DNA from: JAYRZB01 sp041916675
GTDB lineage: Bacteria; Pseudomonadota; Alphaproteobacteria; Rhizobiales; Devosiaceae
Length of the DNA stretch: 64,000 bases
Direction: 5' to 3'
NCBI GenBank assembly: GCA_041916675.1
Contig: JAYRZB010000007.1
Location: 127,765 to 191,764, forward strand
Made by a program: the position numbers and the translations under genes. Positions 26,456 through 36,004 of the stretch are shown in pieces (the first letter of the stretch is position 1; every line of letters begins with the position of its first letter). The notes below the pieces were generated by a model. The model was given only the letters and a program-made list of their open reading frames with translations. It was not told the origin of the DNA and made no database searches.

Positions 26456-26904
26456 GCTTTTTTGACGTGCTCAAAACCATTCTTGCCACCATGATCGTTG
26501 CGGTCTGCATCATCGGGCTCAGTTCAGTCATCGCCATCAGTGGTACCACGCTTTTGACCGGCGGGGATATCGAGGACAAGCTTGAGCCGATGGTGGATGC
26601 GCAGGCCAATCTGCATATCTGGGGCATGGTGGTGACCTTGCTGGCTCTGCCGATCGTTCGCTTTGCCGCGCCGCATGTCAGGGCCTTCGGACGCATCACG
26701 GCGGCCTGCTTTGCCATCAACCCGATCTATTGGGCCTTCATTCTGGCGACGGGAATTCCCCCGGTGGTTGATGATCACCTGCTGATCGTTGATCCCGATA
26801 TCATGTCGCTGGTCTGGACCAGTATCAGTGTGGTCCTTGCCGGGCTGTGCGGCCTGATCTTCATGCCTTTGCTGCGATGGTTGCGTGTGAGCAATGCGCG
26901 CTAA
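26452..26904 (+). CDS. Hypothetical membrane protein B
   Basis: A 150-residue protein with four hydrophobic segments, translationally coupled to the preceding gene by an ATGA overlap. The motif FAINPIYWAFILATG parallels LIINPVLWLLADP in protein A. Function is unknown; the two may form a complex. ispA begins 62 bases downstream on the same strand. Confidence 0.65.
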   Translation: MSFFDVLKTILATMIVAVCIIGLSSVIAISGTTLLTGGDIEDKLEPMVDAQANLHIWGMVVTLLALPIVRFAAPHVRAFGRITAACFAINPIYWAFILATGIPPVVDDHLLIVDPDIMSLVWTSISVVLAGLCGLIFMPLLRWLRVSNAR

Positions 26905-26966
26905 TGCCGGGCTTGCCGCGCGTGCCGCCTTTGGCTAGCACAGGGTGAGACACACGGGGCGGGACC

Positions 26967-27872
26967 ATGGCAGGCGACTTCAAAGCAGAACTCTTCGAAT
27001 GCGCCGCCGACATCCAGTCTGCGCTTGAGGCTTTTGTGGCCACCGGCACGCTTTCAGGGCCTGGAGACGCGCCGCAGCGGCTGATCGCGGCGATGCGCCA
27101 CGGCAGTCTGAATGGCGGCAAACGCCTGCGGCCGCTGCTGGTGCGGCAGGCAGCGGCGGTGTTCGGGGTGGCGGCGGCAGAGAGCCTGAAGGCGGGGCTG
27201 GCTGTCGAACTGGTGCATTGCTATTCGCTGATCCACGATGACCTGCCCGCGATGGATGACGATGACCTGCGTCGGGGCCAGCCCACCGTCCACAAAGCCT
27301 ATGACGATGCAACCGCCATTCTGGCCGGCGATGCGCTTCTGACCCACGCTTTCACCCTACTGGCCAGCCCCGACTGCCATCCGGACCCGACGGTGCGGAT
27401 TGCACTGGTCGGCGAACTTGCAGCAGGTTCAGGCGCCGGTGGCATGGTTGGGGGGCAGATGCGCGATATCGAGGGCGAGACCAAAGGATTCTCGGGCGAT
27501 GAGATCGCGCAGATGCAGGCCATGAAGACCGGCGCGCTGATCCGGGCGGCGGTGCGCATGGGAGCCGTGCTGGGTGGGGCGGGGACCAACGAGCTGGCGG
27601 CGCTGACCACCTATGCCGAGGCGGCGGGCCGGGCTTTTCAACTGGCCGATGACATTCTGGACGTCACCGCCAGCCCTGAGGCCATGGGTAAGGCGACGGG
27701 CAAGGACGCGGCGGCCAACAAGCAGACGCTGGTGGCCAGAATCGGGGTTGAGGCCGCACGACGGCACCTTGGCGAAATCATTCACGATGCGCTGTCGGCT
27801 CTGACCGGGTTTGGCCCCGAGGCTGATGGCCTGCGGGCCACCGCAGTGTTCTTCGGGGCCCGCGAGAGCTAG
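26967..27872 (+). CDS. ispA: Polyprenyl (farnesyl) diphosphate synthase
   Basis: A 301-residue trans-prenyltransferase. First aspartate-rich motif DDLPAMDDDD with GQPTVH following, second motif QLADDILD; GGKRLRPLL near residue 50 is the isopentenyl diphosphate site. The residues before the first DDxxD (HCYSLIHDDLP) match the farnesyl-type IspA pattern, so a C15 product is likely but not certain. It is convergent with ispG, another isoprenoid gene, 2 bases away. Confidence 0.9.
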   Translation: MAGDFKAELFECAADIQSALEAFVATGTLSGPGDAPQRLIAAMRHGSLNGGKRLRPLLVRQAAAVFGVAAAESLKAGLAVELVHCYSLIHDDLPAMDDDDLRRGQPTVHKAYDDATAILAGDALLTHAFTLLASPDCHPDPTVRIALVGELAAGSGAGGMVGGQMRDIEGETKGFSGDEIAQMQAMKTGALIRAAVRMGAVLGGAGTNELAALTTYAEAAGRAFQLADDILDVTASPEAMGKATGKDAAANKQTLVARIGVEAARRHLGEIIHDALSALTGFGPEADGLRATAVFFGARES

Positions 27873-27874
27873 GG

Positions 27875-29119
27875 CTATTCGGCTGCCGTCGTCGTCCGCG
27901 CGCCCTGGCCGAACTTTTGTTCGATATAGTTGGCGACCATGGCCTTGAATTGATCGGCCACATCGGCGCCCTTGAGGGTCGCCACCTTCTTGCCATCGAT
28001 AAAGACCGGTGCCGATGGGGTTTCGCCGGTGCCGGGCAGGGAAATGCCGATATTGGCCTGCTTGCTTTCGCCGGGACCGTTGACGATGCAGCCCATGACC
28101 GCCACCGAGAGCGTCTCGACGCCGGGATAGCGCTCCTTCCAGTCCGGCATGGAGGCGGAGAGGTGATCCTGAATTTCCTTGGCCAGCGACTGGAAGGTGG
28201 TCGAGGTGGTGCGCCCGCAACCGGGGCAGGCGGCGACCACGGGAATGAACTGCCGGAAACCCATGGTCTGAAGCAGTTCCTGGGCTACCCTGACTTCCGT
28301 GGTGCGATCACCGCCCGGTTCGGGGGTCAGGGAGATACGGATGGTGTCGCCGATGCCCTGCTGGAGGAGGATGCCGAGCGCGGCCGAAGACGCGACGATG
28401 CCCTTTGAGCCCATGCCGGCCTCGGTCAACCCCAGATGCAGGGCATAATCGCAGCGGGCCGCAAGGTCCTGATAGACCGCAATCAAATGCTGCACATCGG
28501 AAACCTTGGTCGACAGGATGATGCGCGAGCGGTCCATGCCCAGTTCTTCGGCGCGCTGGGCCGAAAGCAGGGCCGACTGGATGATGGCTTCGCGTTGCAC
28601 GGCGGCGGCAGAAACCGGGGTGGCGCTGACGGCATTCTCGTCCATCAGCCGGGTCAGCAACTCTTCATCGAGCGAGCCCCAGTTCACACCAATGCGCACC
28701 GGTTTGTTGTTGCGGTTGGCGATCTCGATCAGGGTCGCGAACTGCGTGTCGCGCTTGGCCTTGAACCCCACATTGCCAGGGTTGATGCGATACTTGGCCA
28801 GCGCCTCGGCGCAGGCGGGGTGATCGGTTAAAAGCTTGTGGCCGATATAGTGGAAATCCCCGATCAGGGGCACGGTAACGCCACGGGCGGCCAGCTTGTC
28901 GCGGATGTGAGGCACGGCGGCGGCGGCCTCATCCCGGTCCACCGTGATGCGCACCAGCTCGGACCCGGCGCGAGCCAGCGCTGCGACCTGGCGCACGGTT
29001 GCCTCGATGTCGGCGGTATCGGTATTGGTCATCGACTGGACCACAATGGGTGCACCGCCGCCAACGCGAACCCCGCCTATATCCACCCCGACCGCATGCC
29101 TGCGACTGACCAAGCTCAT
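27875..29119 (-). CDS. ispG: 4-hydroxy-3-methylbut-2-enyl diphosphate synthase
   Basis: A 414-residue enzyme of the MEP pathway that reductively opens methylerythritol cyclodiphosphate. The iron-sulfur cysteines are visible in ACPGCGRTTS and VMGCIVNGPGE, and the TIM-barrel N-terminus in PIVVQSMTNTDTAD. GAGGTG lies upstream of the ATG. Convergent with ispA; both serve isoprenoid synthesis. Confidence 0.96.
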   Translation of the reverse strand: MSLVSRRHAVGVDIGGVRVGGGAPIVVQSMTNTDTADIEATVRQVAALARAGSELVRITVDRDEAAAAVPHIRDKLAARGVTVPLIGDFHYIGHKLLTDHPACAEALAKYRINPGNVGFKAKRDTQFATLIEIANRNNKPVRIGVNWGSLDEELLTRLMDENAVSATPVSAAAVQREAIIQSALLSAQRAEELGMDRSRIILSTKVSDVQHLIAVYQDLAARCDYALHLGLTEAGMGSKGIVASSAALGILLQQGIGDTIRISLTPEPGGDRTTEVRVAQELLQTMGFRQFIPVVAACPGCGRTTSTTFQSLAKEIQDHLSASMPDWKERYPGVETLSVAVMGCIVNGPGESKQANIGISLPGTGETPSAPVFIDGKKVATLKGADVADQFKAMVANYIEQKFGQGARTTTAAE

Positions 29120-29193
29120 CGTTCACCTCGTTTGGTGCAGAAATACGGCTTTCAGCCTAGCGGCGCAATGTTGCGTTTGGATGATTGCGTTCA

Positions 29194-29631
29194 CTAGCTT
29201 GTGGCCACCACCGCCGCGCCGACCACAACCAGCAGAGCGCCCACCAGCAGGCGCGGGCCATTGAGCTCATTGTGTTCGCTGAAAATAGCAAAGCCGAGTA
29301 CGACGGTAACGAGCGTCGAGATCACCGTGATCGGGGCGATCAAGGATATGGGCGCATCGAGCCGTTGCACCGCAAAGCTGATCGCGCCCGATGCCAGGGC
29401 AAAGAGCAGGCCGCCGCACAAGGCCAGCCATAAAGCGTTACCGCCCCAGGTGGTCTCCCCGAGTACAGGGCGCAGGGCGAGCCCGACGCTGACCATGACC
29501 AGCCCGTCGATGACCATATAGGTTCCCGGGCCCATGCCATTGATCATGGCGCCCTTTTGAAAAATGGCACCAATGCCGAAGGCAAAGGCAGGCAAGAGCC
29601 CGCCGATGGCAATAATCGAAAGCCGATCCAT
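29194..29631 (-). CDS. EamA-like small transporter
   Basis: A 145-residue protein with five hydrophobic segments, half the size of a full DMT permease: LSIIAIGGLLPAFAFGIGAIFQKGA at the start and PISLIAPITVISTLVTVVLGFAIFSEHNE near the end, typical of one EamA repeat. Start 29631 has AAAGGAG seven bases upstream. Such half-size members probably dimerise. Substrate unknown. Confidence 0.78.
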   Translation of the reverse strand: MDRLSIIAIGGLLPAFAFGIGAIFQKGAMINGMGPGTYMVIDGLVMVSVGLALRPVLGETTWGGNALWLALCGGLLFALASGAISFAVQRLDAPISLIAPITVISTLVTVVLGFAIFSEHNELNGPRLLVGALLVVVGAAVVATS

Positions 29632-29843
29632 TGATCGCTCCTTTTGACGTGATGAAGCGGCCCGTTGCGAGCCTGAAATGTTTAAGGGGGAATGTCCGGG
29701 CCGGAAGGAACCGCGTCGGTTCGGGCGCTTGGACGATCCATGGCTAATCAAGCCGGGCTAATCTGTCCAGTGGGCATTTGCATTTTGGAGATGCATCGCG
29801 CCTGTTGCTGACGCTAACCTCAGGAAAATACCGGGAGGCGGGA

Positions 29844-30629
29844 GTGGCGTTGGACGGCAAGGTGGCGGTGGTGACCGGCTCGACTTCGGGCATCGGGCTG
29901 GCCGTGGCGGAGGCCCTTGCAGAGCAGGGCGCGCGCGTGGTGATCAACTCATTCACCGACAGCGCGGAGGATCACGGGCTGGCGCAGGTGCTGGCGGAAA
30001 AACATGGCGTGGCCGCGCGCTATGTGGCCGCCGACATGGCCGATCCGGAGGCCTGTGCCTATCTGATTGCCCAGGCGCGGCAGAGCTTTGGGCCGGTTGA
30101 AATTCTGGTCAACAATGCCGGCATCCAGCACGTGGCTCCGGTCGAAGCCTTTCCGGTCGAGCGCTGGAATGCGATCCTGGCGGTCAACCTGTCATCGTCT
30201 TTCCACACCATCAGGGCAGCGGTGCCGGAGATGAAGGCGGTCGGCTGGGGGCGGATCATCAATATTGCCTCCGCCCATGGCGTCGTCGCCTCGCCCTATA
30301 AGTCCGCCTATGTCGCCGCCAAGCACGGGGTGGTCGGGCTGACCAAGACGGTGGCGCTCGAACTGGCGGAAGCCGGAATCACCTGCAATGCCATCTGCCC
30401 GGCCTATGTGATGACGCCGCTGGTTGAAAAGCAGATTCCCGACCAGATGACGGTTCACGGCATGGACCGCGAGACGGTGGTGCGTGAGATCATGCTGGCG
30501 CGCCAGCCGACCAGGCAGTTCGTCACCCCGGAAGAAATCGGGGCCATGGTGACCTATCTCTGCTCAGATGCGGCCCGGCAGGTCACCGGCACATCGATGC
30601 TTATCGATGGGGGCTGGACGGCCATGTAG
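29844..30629 (+). CDS. bdhA: 3-hydroxybutyrate dehydrogenase
   Basis: A 261-residue short-chain dehydrogenase: NAD motif TGSTSGIG (11-18), NNAGIQHVAPVE, catalytic YKSAYVAAKHG, and QIPDQ...TRQFVTPEEIG and the C-terminal GTSMLIDGGWTAM as in BdhA. It interconverts acetoacetate and 3-hydroxybutyrate. Start GTG 29844 with GGGAGG five bases upstream. Other SDRs cannot be fully excluded but the C-terminal half fits BdhA specifically. Confidence 0.87.
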   Translation: MALDGKVAVVTGSTSGIGLAVAEALAEQGARVVINSFTDSAEDHGLAQVLAEKHGVAARYVAADMADPEACAYLIAQARQSFGPVEILVNNAGIQHVAPVEAFPVERWNAILAVNLSSSFHTIRAAVPEMKAVGWGRIINIASAHGVVASPYKSAYVAAKHGVVGLTKTVALELAEAGITCNAICPAYVMTPLVEKQIPDQMTVHGMDRETVVREIMLARQPTRQFVTPEEIGAMVTYLCSDAARQVTGTSMLIDGGWTAM

Positions 30630-30653
30630 GCGCCCCTCCAGCAGGAGGGGCGC
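30630..30653. terminator. Hairpin between convergent bdhA and pyc
   Basis: GCGCCCCTCC and GGAGGGGCGC form a perfect 10-bp stem with an AGCA loop directly after the bdhA stop codon and 7 bases from the pyc stop. No T tract follows on either strand, so it is either an RNA 3' stabiliser or a weak bidirectional terminator. Confidence 0.55.
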
Positions 30654-30660
30654 ATAAGGC

Positions 30661-33600
30661 TCATTCGAACTGGATCAAGAGGTCCTTGGCATCGATCTGG
30701 TCGCCGGGCTTGACGAAAACGTCGGCAACCGTGCCGGCGAATTCGGCGTGGATGGCGGTTTCCATCTTCATGGCCTCGATCGAGCACAGAACATCTCCGG
30801 CCGCAACCTTCTGACCGGCCTTGACGGCAAGGCTTGATATCACCCCCGGCATCGGCGCTCCGACCTGCTTCACATCGCCGAGCGCTGCCTTGGCACGCAC
30901 CTTAACGTCGCCAACCTTGAGGCGGTCGGGGACGGAAATGGTGCGCGGCTGGCCGTTGAGATCAAAGAAGACCCGCACCATGCCCTTGTCGTTGGTTTCG
31001 GCGCGGCCGAGATACTGCAGCACCAGCGTCTTGCCCTTCTCGATGTCGATGAGCAGTTCTTCGCTGTCTTCAAGGCCATAGAAATAGACGGGCGTCGGCA
31101 GCGCTTCTGTGGGGCCGTAAGTGTCTTGGGTCTTGAGGAAATCGGCAAAGACCTTTGGATACATCAGATGCGAGGCCAGCCGGAAATCATCGATCTGCTG
31201 GCCGGTCTCCTTCTCAAGCCTGGCGCGCTCGGCTTCGATGTCGATATCCTTGAGGTAGGACCCGGGGCGCTTGGTAAGGGGGGCTTTGCCCTTGAGCACC
31301 TTTTTCTGCAGTGCCTGCGGGAAACCGCCATGGGGCTGGCCGAGGTCGCCCATAAAGAACCCGACCACCGAATCGGGGAAGGCCACGTCGCGATTGGGGT
31401 CCTCGACATCGGCGCGGGTCAGGCCTGACGAGACCATGGCCAGCGCCATATCGCCCACGACCTTGGACGAGGGCGTCACCTTGACGATATCGCCGAACAT
31501 CTGGTTGACGTCGGCATAGGTCTGGGCGACGGCGTGCCAGCGGCTTTCAAGGCCGAGCGAACGGGCCTGTTCCTTAAGATTGGTGAACTGGCCGCCGGGC
31601 ATTTCGTGCAGATAAACCTCGGATGCCCCGCCCTTGAGATCACTTTCGAAGGCCCGGTACTGGGTGCGCACGGCTTCCCAGTAGAACGAGATTTCGCGGA
31701 TCACCTTGGCGTCGAGCTCTGGATTGCGGTCGCTGTCTTTCAGCGCTGCCACAAGCGAGCCCAGCGTTGGCTGGCTGGTGGTGCCCGAGAGTGCATCCAT
31801 GGCGGCATCGACGGCATCGACACCGGCATCGACTGCGGCCAGCACTGTTGCCGCCGCCGCACCCGAGGTATCGTGCGTGTGCAGGTGAATGGGCAGTGAG
31901 ATTTCCTGTTTCAGGGTCTCGATCAGCTTTTTAGCGGCCGCCGGCTTGAGCAGGCCCGCCATATCCTTGAGCCCCAGGACATGGGCGCCGGCGGCTTCGA
32001 GTTCCTTGGCCAGCGCCACATAGTATTTAAGGTCGTACTTGGCCCGGTTGGGGTCGAGCATGTCGCCGGTATAGCAGATGACGCCTTCGGCCACCTTGTC
32101 GGCTTCGAGCACGGCATCGATCGAGACGCGCATGTTCTCGACCCAATTGAGGCAATCGAAGACGCGGAAAATATCGACCCCGCCCTTTGCCGCCTGGGCG
32201 ACAAAGAACTTGACGACGTTGTCGGGATAGTTGGTGTAACCCACCCCGTTGCTGCCGCGCAGCAGCATCTGGGTCAGAATGTTGGGCGCGCCCTCACGCA
32301 CCTTGGCCAGCCGCTCCCACGGGTCCTCGTTGAGGAAACGCATGGCCACGTCAAACGTGGCGCCGCCCCAGCATTCGAGCGAGAACAGGTTGGGCAACCC
32401 GCGGCTATAGGCCTGGGCGATGCGGGTAATGTCGTAAGATCGCATGCGCGTGGCGAGCAGCGACTGATGGGCATCGCGCATGGTGGTGTCGGTAAACAGC
32501 ACGCGCTTTTGCGCTTTCATCCAGCGGGCGAGGCCCTTGGGTCCGTCGCGATCGAGCACCTGGCGGCTACCCTCGACGGTGATCAGGGGCTCGTATTCGG
32601 GCACGACCGGGGCGGCGGCGTCGGCAGGCGGGCGCGGGCGGTCGCGCACCTCGGGGTGGCCGTTGACAGTGACGTCGGCAATGTAAGTCAAAAGCTTGGT
32701 CGCGCGATCCTGGCGGCGCTTGATGTCGAACAGCGCCGGGGTGGTGTCGATGAAGCGGGTTGTGTAGCGATTGTTGATGAAATCGGGGTGGGTGATGATG
32801 TTTTCGAGGAAGGCGAGATTGGTCGACACCCCGCGGATGCGGAATTCGCGCAGGGCGCGATGCATGCGAGCAATCGCTTCCTCAGCGCTCGGGGCCCAGC
32901 AGGTGACCTTTTCAAGGAGTGGATCGTAAAAGCGCGTGATCACCGCGCCCGAATAGGCGGTGCCGCCATCGAGGCGGACACCAAAGCCGGTGGCTTCGCG
33001 ATAGGCGGTGATGCGGCCATAGTCGGGGATGAAGTTTTCTTCGGGGTCTTCGGTGGTGATGCGGCACTGGATCGCATTGCCGTTGAGCCGGATGTCCTTT
33101 TGCAGCGGGACGCCAGACTCGGGGGTGCCGATGACCGCGCCTTCGAGCAACCGGATCTGGGCCTTGACGATGTCGATGCCGGTGACGACTTCGGTGACCG
33201 TATGCTCAACCTGAATGCGCGGATTGACCTCGATGAAGTAGAACTTGTCGGTGTCGGCATCCATGAGGAACTCGACAGTGCCGGCGCCGCGATAGTTGGC
33301 GGCATTGCCGAGCCGGAGCGCCGCCTCGGTTAGCTCGGTACGGACCGCTTCGGACAGGTAGGGGGCCGGGGCGCGCTCGACCACCTTCTGGTTGCGCCGC
33401 TGCACCGAGCAGTCGCGCTCGAACAGGTGTACAAGGTTGCCATGATCGTCGCCCACCAGCTGCACTTCGACGTGCCGGGCGCGCTCGATCAATTTTTCAA
33501 GGTACATTTCGTCCTTGCCAAAGGCCGCCTTGGCCTCGCGCTTGCCCTCGGATACTTCGGTGCGCAGGTCGTTCTCGTTCATGATCCGGCGCATGCCGCG

Positions 33601-34101
33601 CCCGCCGCCGCCCCAGGAGGCCTTGAGCATGAGCGGATAGCCGATCTCGGCGGCCATGCGGGCCACCTCGTCCAGATCGTCGGGCAGGGCGTCGGTGGCC
33701 GGAACCACCGGAACCTTTGAGGCAATGGCCATGTTGCGCGCGGCAACCTTGTTGCCGAGATCGCGCATGGTCTGGGCCCGCGGGCCGATGAAGGTGATGC
33801 CGGCATCCTCGCAGGCATCGGCGAATTCGGGGCTTTCGGACAGGAGCCCGTAGCCGGGATGGATGGCATCGGCGCCCGAAATGCGGGCGATGCGGATGTA
33901 TTCGTCGATCTGCAGGTAGGCCTCGACCGGGCCCTTGCCCTTCCCGATCAGATAGGCTTCGTCGGCCTTGAAGCGGTGAAGCGCCAGCTTGTCTTCTTCG
34001 GCGTAGACGGCCACGGTCTTGAGCCCGAGCTCATTGGCGGCGCGGAAGACGCGGATGGCGATTTCGCTGCGGTTGGCGACGAGGATCTTCTTGATTGGCA
34101 T
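30661..34101 (-). CDS. pyc: Pyruvate carboxylase
   Basis: A 1146-residue single-chain biotin enzyme that makes oxaloacetate from pyruvate. Domains in order: biotin carboxylase (1 to about 460; KILVANRSEIAIRVFRAA, the ATP loop GGGGRGMR, EVNPRIQVEHTVTE), carboxyltransferase (about 530-830; FTDTTMRDAHQSLLATRMR, metal and Lys residues), allosteric linker, and biotin carrier domain with EAMKMET near the C-terminus (Lys is biotinylated). Start ATG at 34101; frame upstream is non-homologous. The full-length layout is intact. Confidence 0.97.
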   Translation of the reverse strand: MPIKKILVANRSEIAIRVFRAANELGLKTVAVYAEEDKLALHRFKADEAYLIGKGKGPVEAYLQIDEYIRIARISGADAIHPGYGLLSESPEFADACEDAGITFIGPRAQTMRDLGNKVAARNMAIASKVPVVPATDALPDDLDEVARMAAEIGYPLMLKASWGGGGRGMRRIMNENDLRTEVSEGKREAKAAFGKDEMYLEKLIERARHVEVQLVGDDHGNLVHLFERDCSVQRRNQKVVERAPAPYLSEAVRTELTEAALRLGNAANYRGAGTVEFLMDADTDKFYFIEVNPRIQVEHTVTEVVTGIDIVKAQIRLLEGAVIGTPESGVPLQKDIRLNGNAIQCRITTEDPEENFIPDYGRITAYREATGFGVRLDGGTAYSGAVITRFYDPLLEKVTCWAPSAEEAIARMHRALREFRIRGVSTNLAFLENIITHPDFINNRYTTRFIDTTPALFDIKRRQDRATKLLTYIADVTVNGHPEVRDRPRPPADAAAPVVPEYEPLITVEGSRQVLDRDGPKGLARWMKAQKRVLFTDTTMRDAHQSLLATRMRSYDITRIAQAYSRGLPNLFSLECWGGATFDVAMRFLNEDPWERLAKVREGAPNILTQMLLRGSNGVGYTNYPDNVVKFFVAQAAKGGVDIFRVFDCLNWVENMRVSIDAVLEADKVAEGVICYTGDMLDPNRAKYDLKYYVALAKELEAAGAHVLGLKDMAGLLKPAAAKKLIETLKQEISLPIHLHTHDTSGAAAATVLAAVDAGVDAVDAAMDALSGTTSQPTLGSLVAALKDSDRNPELDAKVIREISFYWEAVRTQYRAFESDLKGGASEVYLHEMPGGQFTNLKEQARSLGLESRWHAVAQTYADVNQMFGDIVKVTPSSKVVGDMALAMVSSGLTRADVEDPNRDVAFPDSVVGFFMGDLGQPHGGFPQALQKKVLKGKAPLTKRPGSYLKDIDIEAERARLEKETGQQIDDFRLASHLMYPKVFADFLKTQDTYGPTEALPTPVYFYGLEDSEELLIDIEKGKTLVLQYLGRAETNDKGMVRVFFDLNGQPRTISVPDRLKVGDVKVRAKAALGDVKQVGAPMPGVISSLAVKAGQKVAAGDVLCSIEAMKMETAIHAEFAGTVADVFVKPGDQIDAKDLLIQFE

Positions 34102-34189
34102 CGATGTAAACCCGAGCAAGAGGGGACGGGGGCGTGAGCCCGGTCGAGTGTCGGGTGGCGGCCATTCTTGGGCTCTGCACACCCGGATC

Positions 34190-34206
34190 GGGCGGCAAAG
34201 CCGCCC
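34190..34206. repeat. GC-rich inverted repeat
   Basis: GGGCGGC-AAA-GCCGCCC lies 14 bases beyond the stop of the DUF442 gene and upstream of pyc. No T run follows on the minus strand; it may still act as a 3' hairpin of the DUF442 transcript. Confidence 0.4.
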
Positions 34207-34220
34207 CAATAGGTACGGCG

Positions 34221-34637
34221 TTATTTCTGGCTGAGGTGACCCGCCAGGTGGCTCATGTCATACCCCGCATGGGCGGCGGCAGAGATGATCTCCTGGGCAT
34301 CCATGCTGCCGGCCTGGCTCAACGCCCAAAGGGTGGTCGAGCGCGTGCCGGAGCGGCAGTAGCAGAACACCGGGCCATTGCTCCCCTCGAGCACGGACCG
34401 GGTCTTTTCGACCATGTCGGGGGAGACCCCTTCACGGCCAAGCGGGATATAGTGGTAGGCAAGGCCGGCAGCGTGGGCTGCCTTCTCCATGTCTGCGCTG
34501 GGCGTCTGGTCGGGAGATTCCCCGTCGGGCCGATTGTTGATGATGGCCACAAATCCGGCGGCCCTGAGCGCTGCAACATCGGTGGGCAGGATCTGGCCCG
34601 AGACGCTGACGTGATCGTTGATACGCTTCAGTTCCAA
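34221..34637 (-). CDS. TIGR01244 (DUF442) sulfur-transferase/phosphatase-like protein
   Basis: A 138-residue protein with a tyrosine-phosphatase-like fold. The active loop is FCYCRSGTRSTT (Cys94, Arg99), preceded by GFVAIINNRPDGE, both hallmarks of DUF442/TIGR01244 proteins, which occur alone or fused to a metallo-beta-lactamase domain (Blh) in sulfide detoxification. TTG start at 34637 with AGGAG seven bases upstream; the frame to 34715 lacks a site. Biochemical role of the stand-alone form is uncertain. Confidence 0.85.
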   Translation of the reverse strand: MELKRINDHVSVSGQILPTDVAALRAAGFVAIINNRPDGESPDQTPSADMEKAAHAAGLAYHYIPLGREGVSPDMVEKTRSVLEGSNGPVFCYCRSGTRSTTLWALSQAGSMDAQEIISAAAHAGYDMSHLAGHLSQK

Positions 34638-34757
34638 ACGATGTCTCCTAAACCCGGCAGGCACGGCTTCCACGCCCCTTATAGCCAGCCCTGCCGCAGT
34701 TTGCCAACCTAGCAAAATGGTGAAGGGAGCAGATGGCGGCCAAAACCGGGGCCGGAC

Positions 34758-35765
34758 TTAAGGACCGTTGCCGACCCAGGGGCGCCAGATGCTTTCGCGG
34801 TTGGCAACAAAGGCATCGGCCACCCCTTCCACGGTGTTGCCCGGTTCGTTGAGCCCGGCGAGCAGGGCGTTCATTTCAGCCACCGGCATGGCGGCGCGCT
34901 GGAAATAACTGGCAATGGCCGGAATGTCGGTGAAGACCCATTCGGCTACCGCAATCACCACCGGATCAGGCGCAAAAGCCGATGGCACGGGGCTTGCGCA
35001 GGCCGTTCGACCAAGGCAGGCGAAGGTATCCTTGTCATAGGGCCCAAGATCGAGGGCCTTGAAGCTGAACTGGCTGAGCACGGCATTGGGCTGCCAGTAG
35101 TAGAAAACGAAGTTCTCCTTGCGCCCCACCGCTTCGGCCAGCAGCGTGTCGAGTTCGAACCGGTTGGCCGGTTCGATCACCTCGAACAGGCCACTGAGCC
35201 CGTGGGCGCGCAGCATGTTGCGATTGATGATCGAGCAGCCCCAGTCGGGCGGGCAGGAGAAGAAGCGCGGTTTTTTCCCATCGGTGCTGAACGCGGCCGC
35301 AACATCCTTGAGTTGCGCGGCGGTTGCCAGGTCGGGGAAAGCGGAAGCGACATAGTCGGGGATGAACCAGGTTTCAAAGGTCGGTTCGGCATAGCTCACC
35401 CCGGCCTGGCGGACCTTTTGGGCCTTGATGGCCGGGTTCCAGATCTCGGTGATGCGGGCAATCCACATCTCGGGGGCAATGGCGGGCTGGCCGGTAGCGC
35501 CCATTGAAGAGGCGGTGGCGGCCAGGTCGCCGGGTGCGATGCGGACGTCGCAGCCGAATTCTCTGGTCAGGATGCGGGCGTGGATTTCAGCCAGCAACTG
35601 GGCCGAGGGCCATTGCATGCGGGCAATCGAGAGCGGCTGGACACCGCAGAGCGCTGCGGGGGTCTCGACGGCCTCAGGCGCCGGGGTTTCCTGCGCCAAC
35701 CCGCTGAGCGTGCCAAGCGCCAGGAGGCAAAGGGCGACTAGCATCGCGCGTGCTGGTGTGCTCAT
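34758..35765 (-). CDS. Glycine betaine/proline-type ABC substrate-binding protein (orphan)
   Basis: A 335-residue exported protein with a signal peptide (LVALCLLALGTLSGLAQ, about residues 9-25). The mature part has SIARMQWPSAQLLAEIHARIL and MWIARITEIWNPAI, the OpuAC/ProX type-II binding-protein pattern, with aromatic residues (Trp) for a choline-like ligand cage. No permease or ATPase gene is adjacent, so it must work with components elsewhere. ATG 35765 is used; GGAGG is 12 bases upstream, rather far. Confidence 0.8.
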   Translation of the reverse strand: MSTPARAMLVALCLLALGTLSGLAQETPAPEAVETPAALCGVQPLSIARMQWPSAQLLAEIHARILTREFGCDVRIAPGDLAATASSMGATGQPAIAPEMWIARITEIWNPAIKAQKVRQAGVSYAEPTFETWFIPDYVASAFPDLATAAQLKDVAAAFSTDGKKPRFFSCPPDWGCSIINRNMLRAHGLSGLFEVIEPANRFELDTLLAEAVGRKENFVFYYWQPNAVLSQFSFKALDLGPYDKDTFACLGRTACASPVPSAFAPDPVVIAVAEWVFTDIPAIASYFQRAAMPVAEMNALLAGLNEPGNTVEGVADAFVANRESIWRPWVGNGP

Positions 35766-35905
35766 GGCGCGGTCAATCCTCCAAGGTCTTGATGGCGCGC
35801 GAACTTGGCAAATCCGCGCTCATTAAGCAACAAAAGCCCTGCAATCGCCAAGGCACCAATACAGGGTGACTCCCGGTTAAAAAATGTGCAAATAATGGGA
35901 ACAGC

Positions 35906-35924
35906 GGGGCACGGGATGTGCCCC
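35906..35924. promoter_or_regulatory. Inverted repeat in the livK leader
   Basis: GGGGCAC-GGGAT-GTGCCCC, a perfect 7-bp dyad, lies 81 bases before the livK start in the 239-bp divergent region. No T run follows. It may be a leader hairpin or an operator. Confidence 0.4.
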
Positions 35925-36004
35925 CGATAGTGTTGCCGTCCTTTGCCCGAAGACGTCCGCCAAGGATGCTGGAGGCGGGGGCAACGACAAACAGAGGGAC
36001 ACTC

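Noticed and set aside
31981..33333. A 450-codon open frame opposite pyruvate carboxylase
   Set aside because: Antisense shadow of pyc; composition dominated by Gly, His, Asp, Val as typical for reverse-frame translation.
35906..35924. livK leader dyad as a transcription terminator
   Set aside because: No T tract follows on either strand; kept only as an inverted repeat of unknown role.
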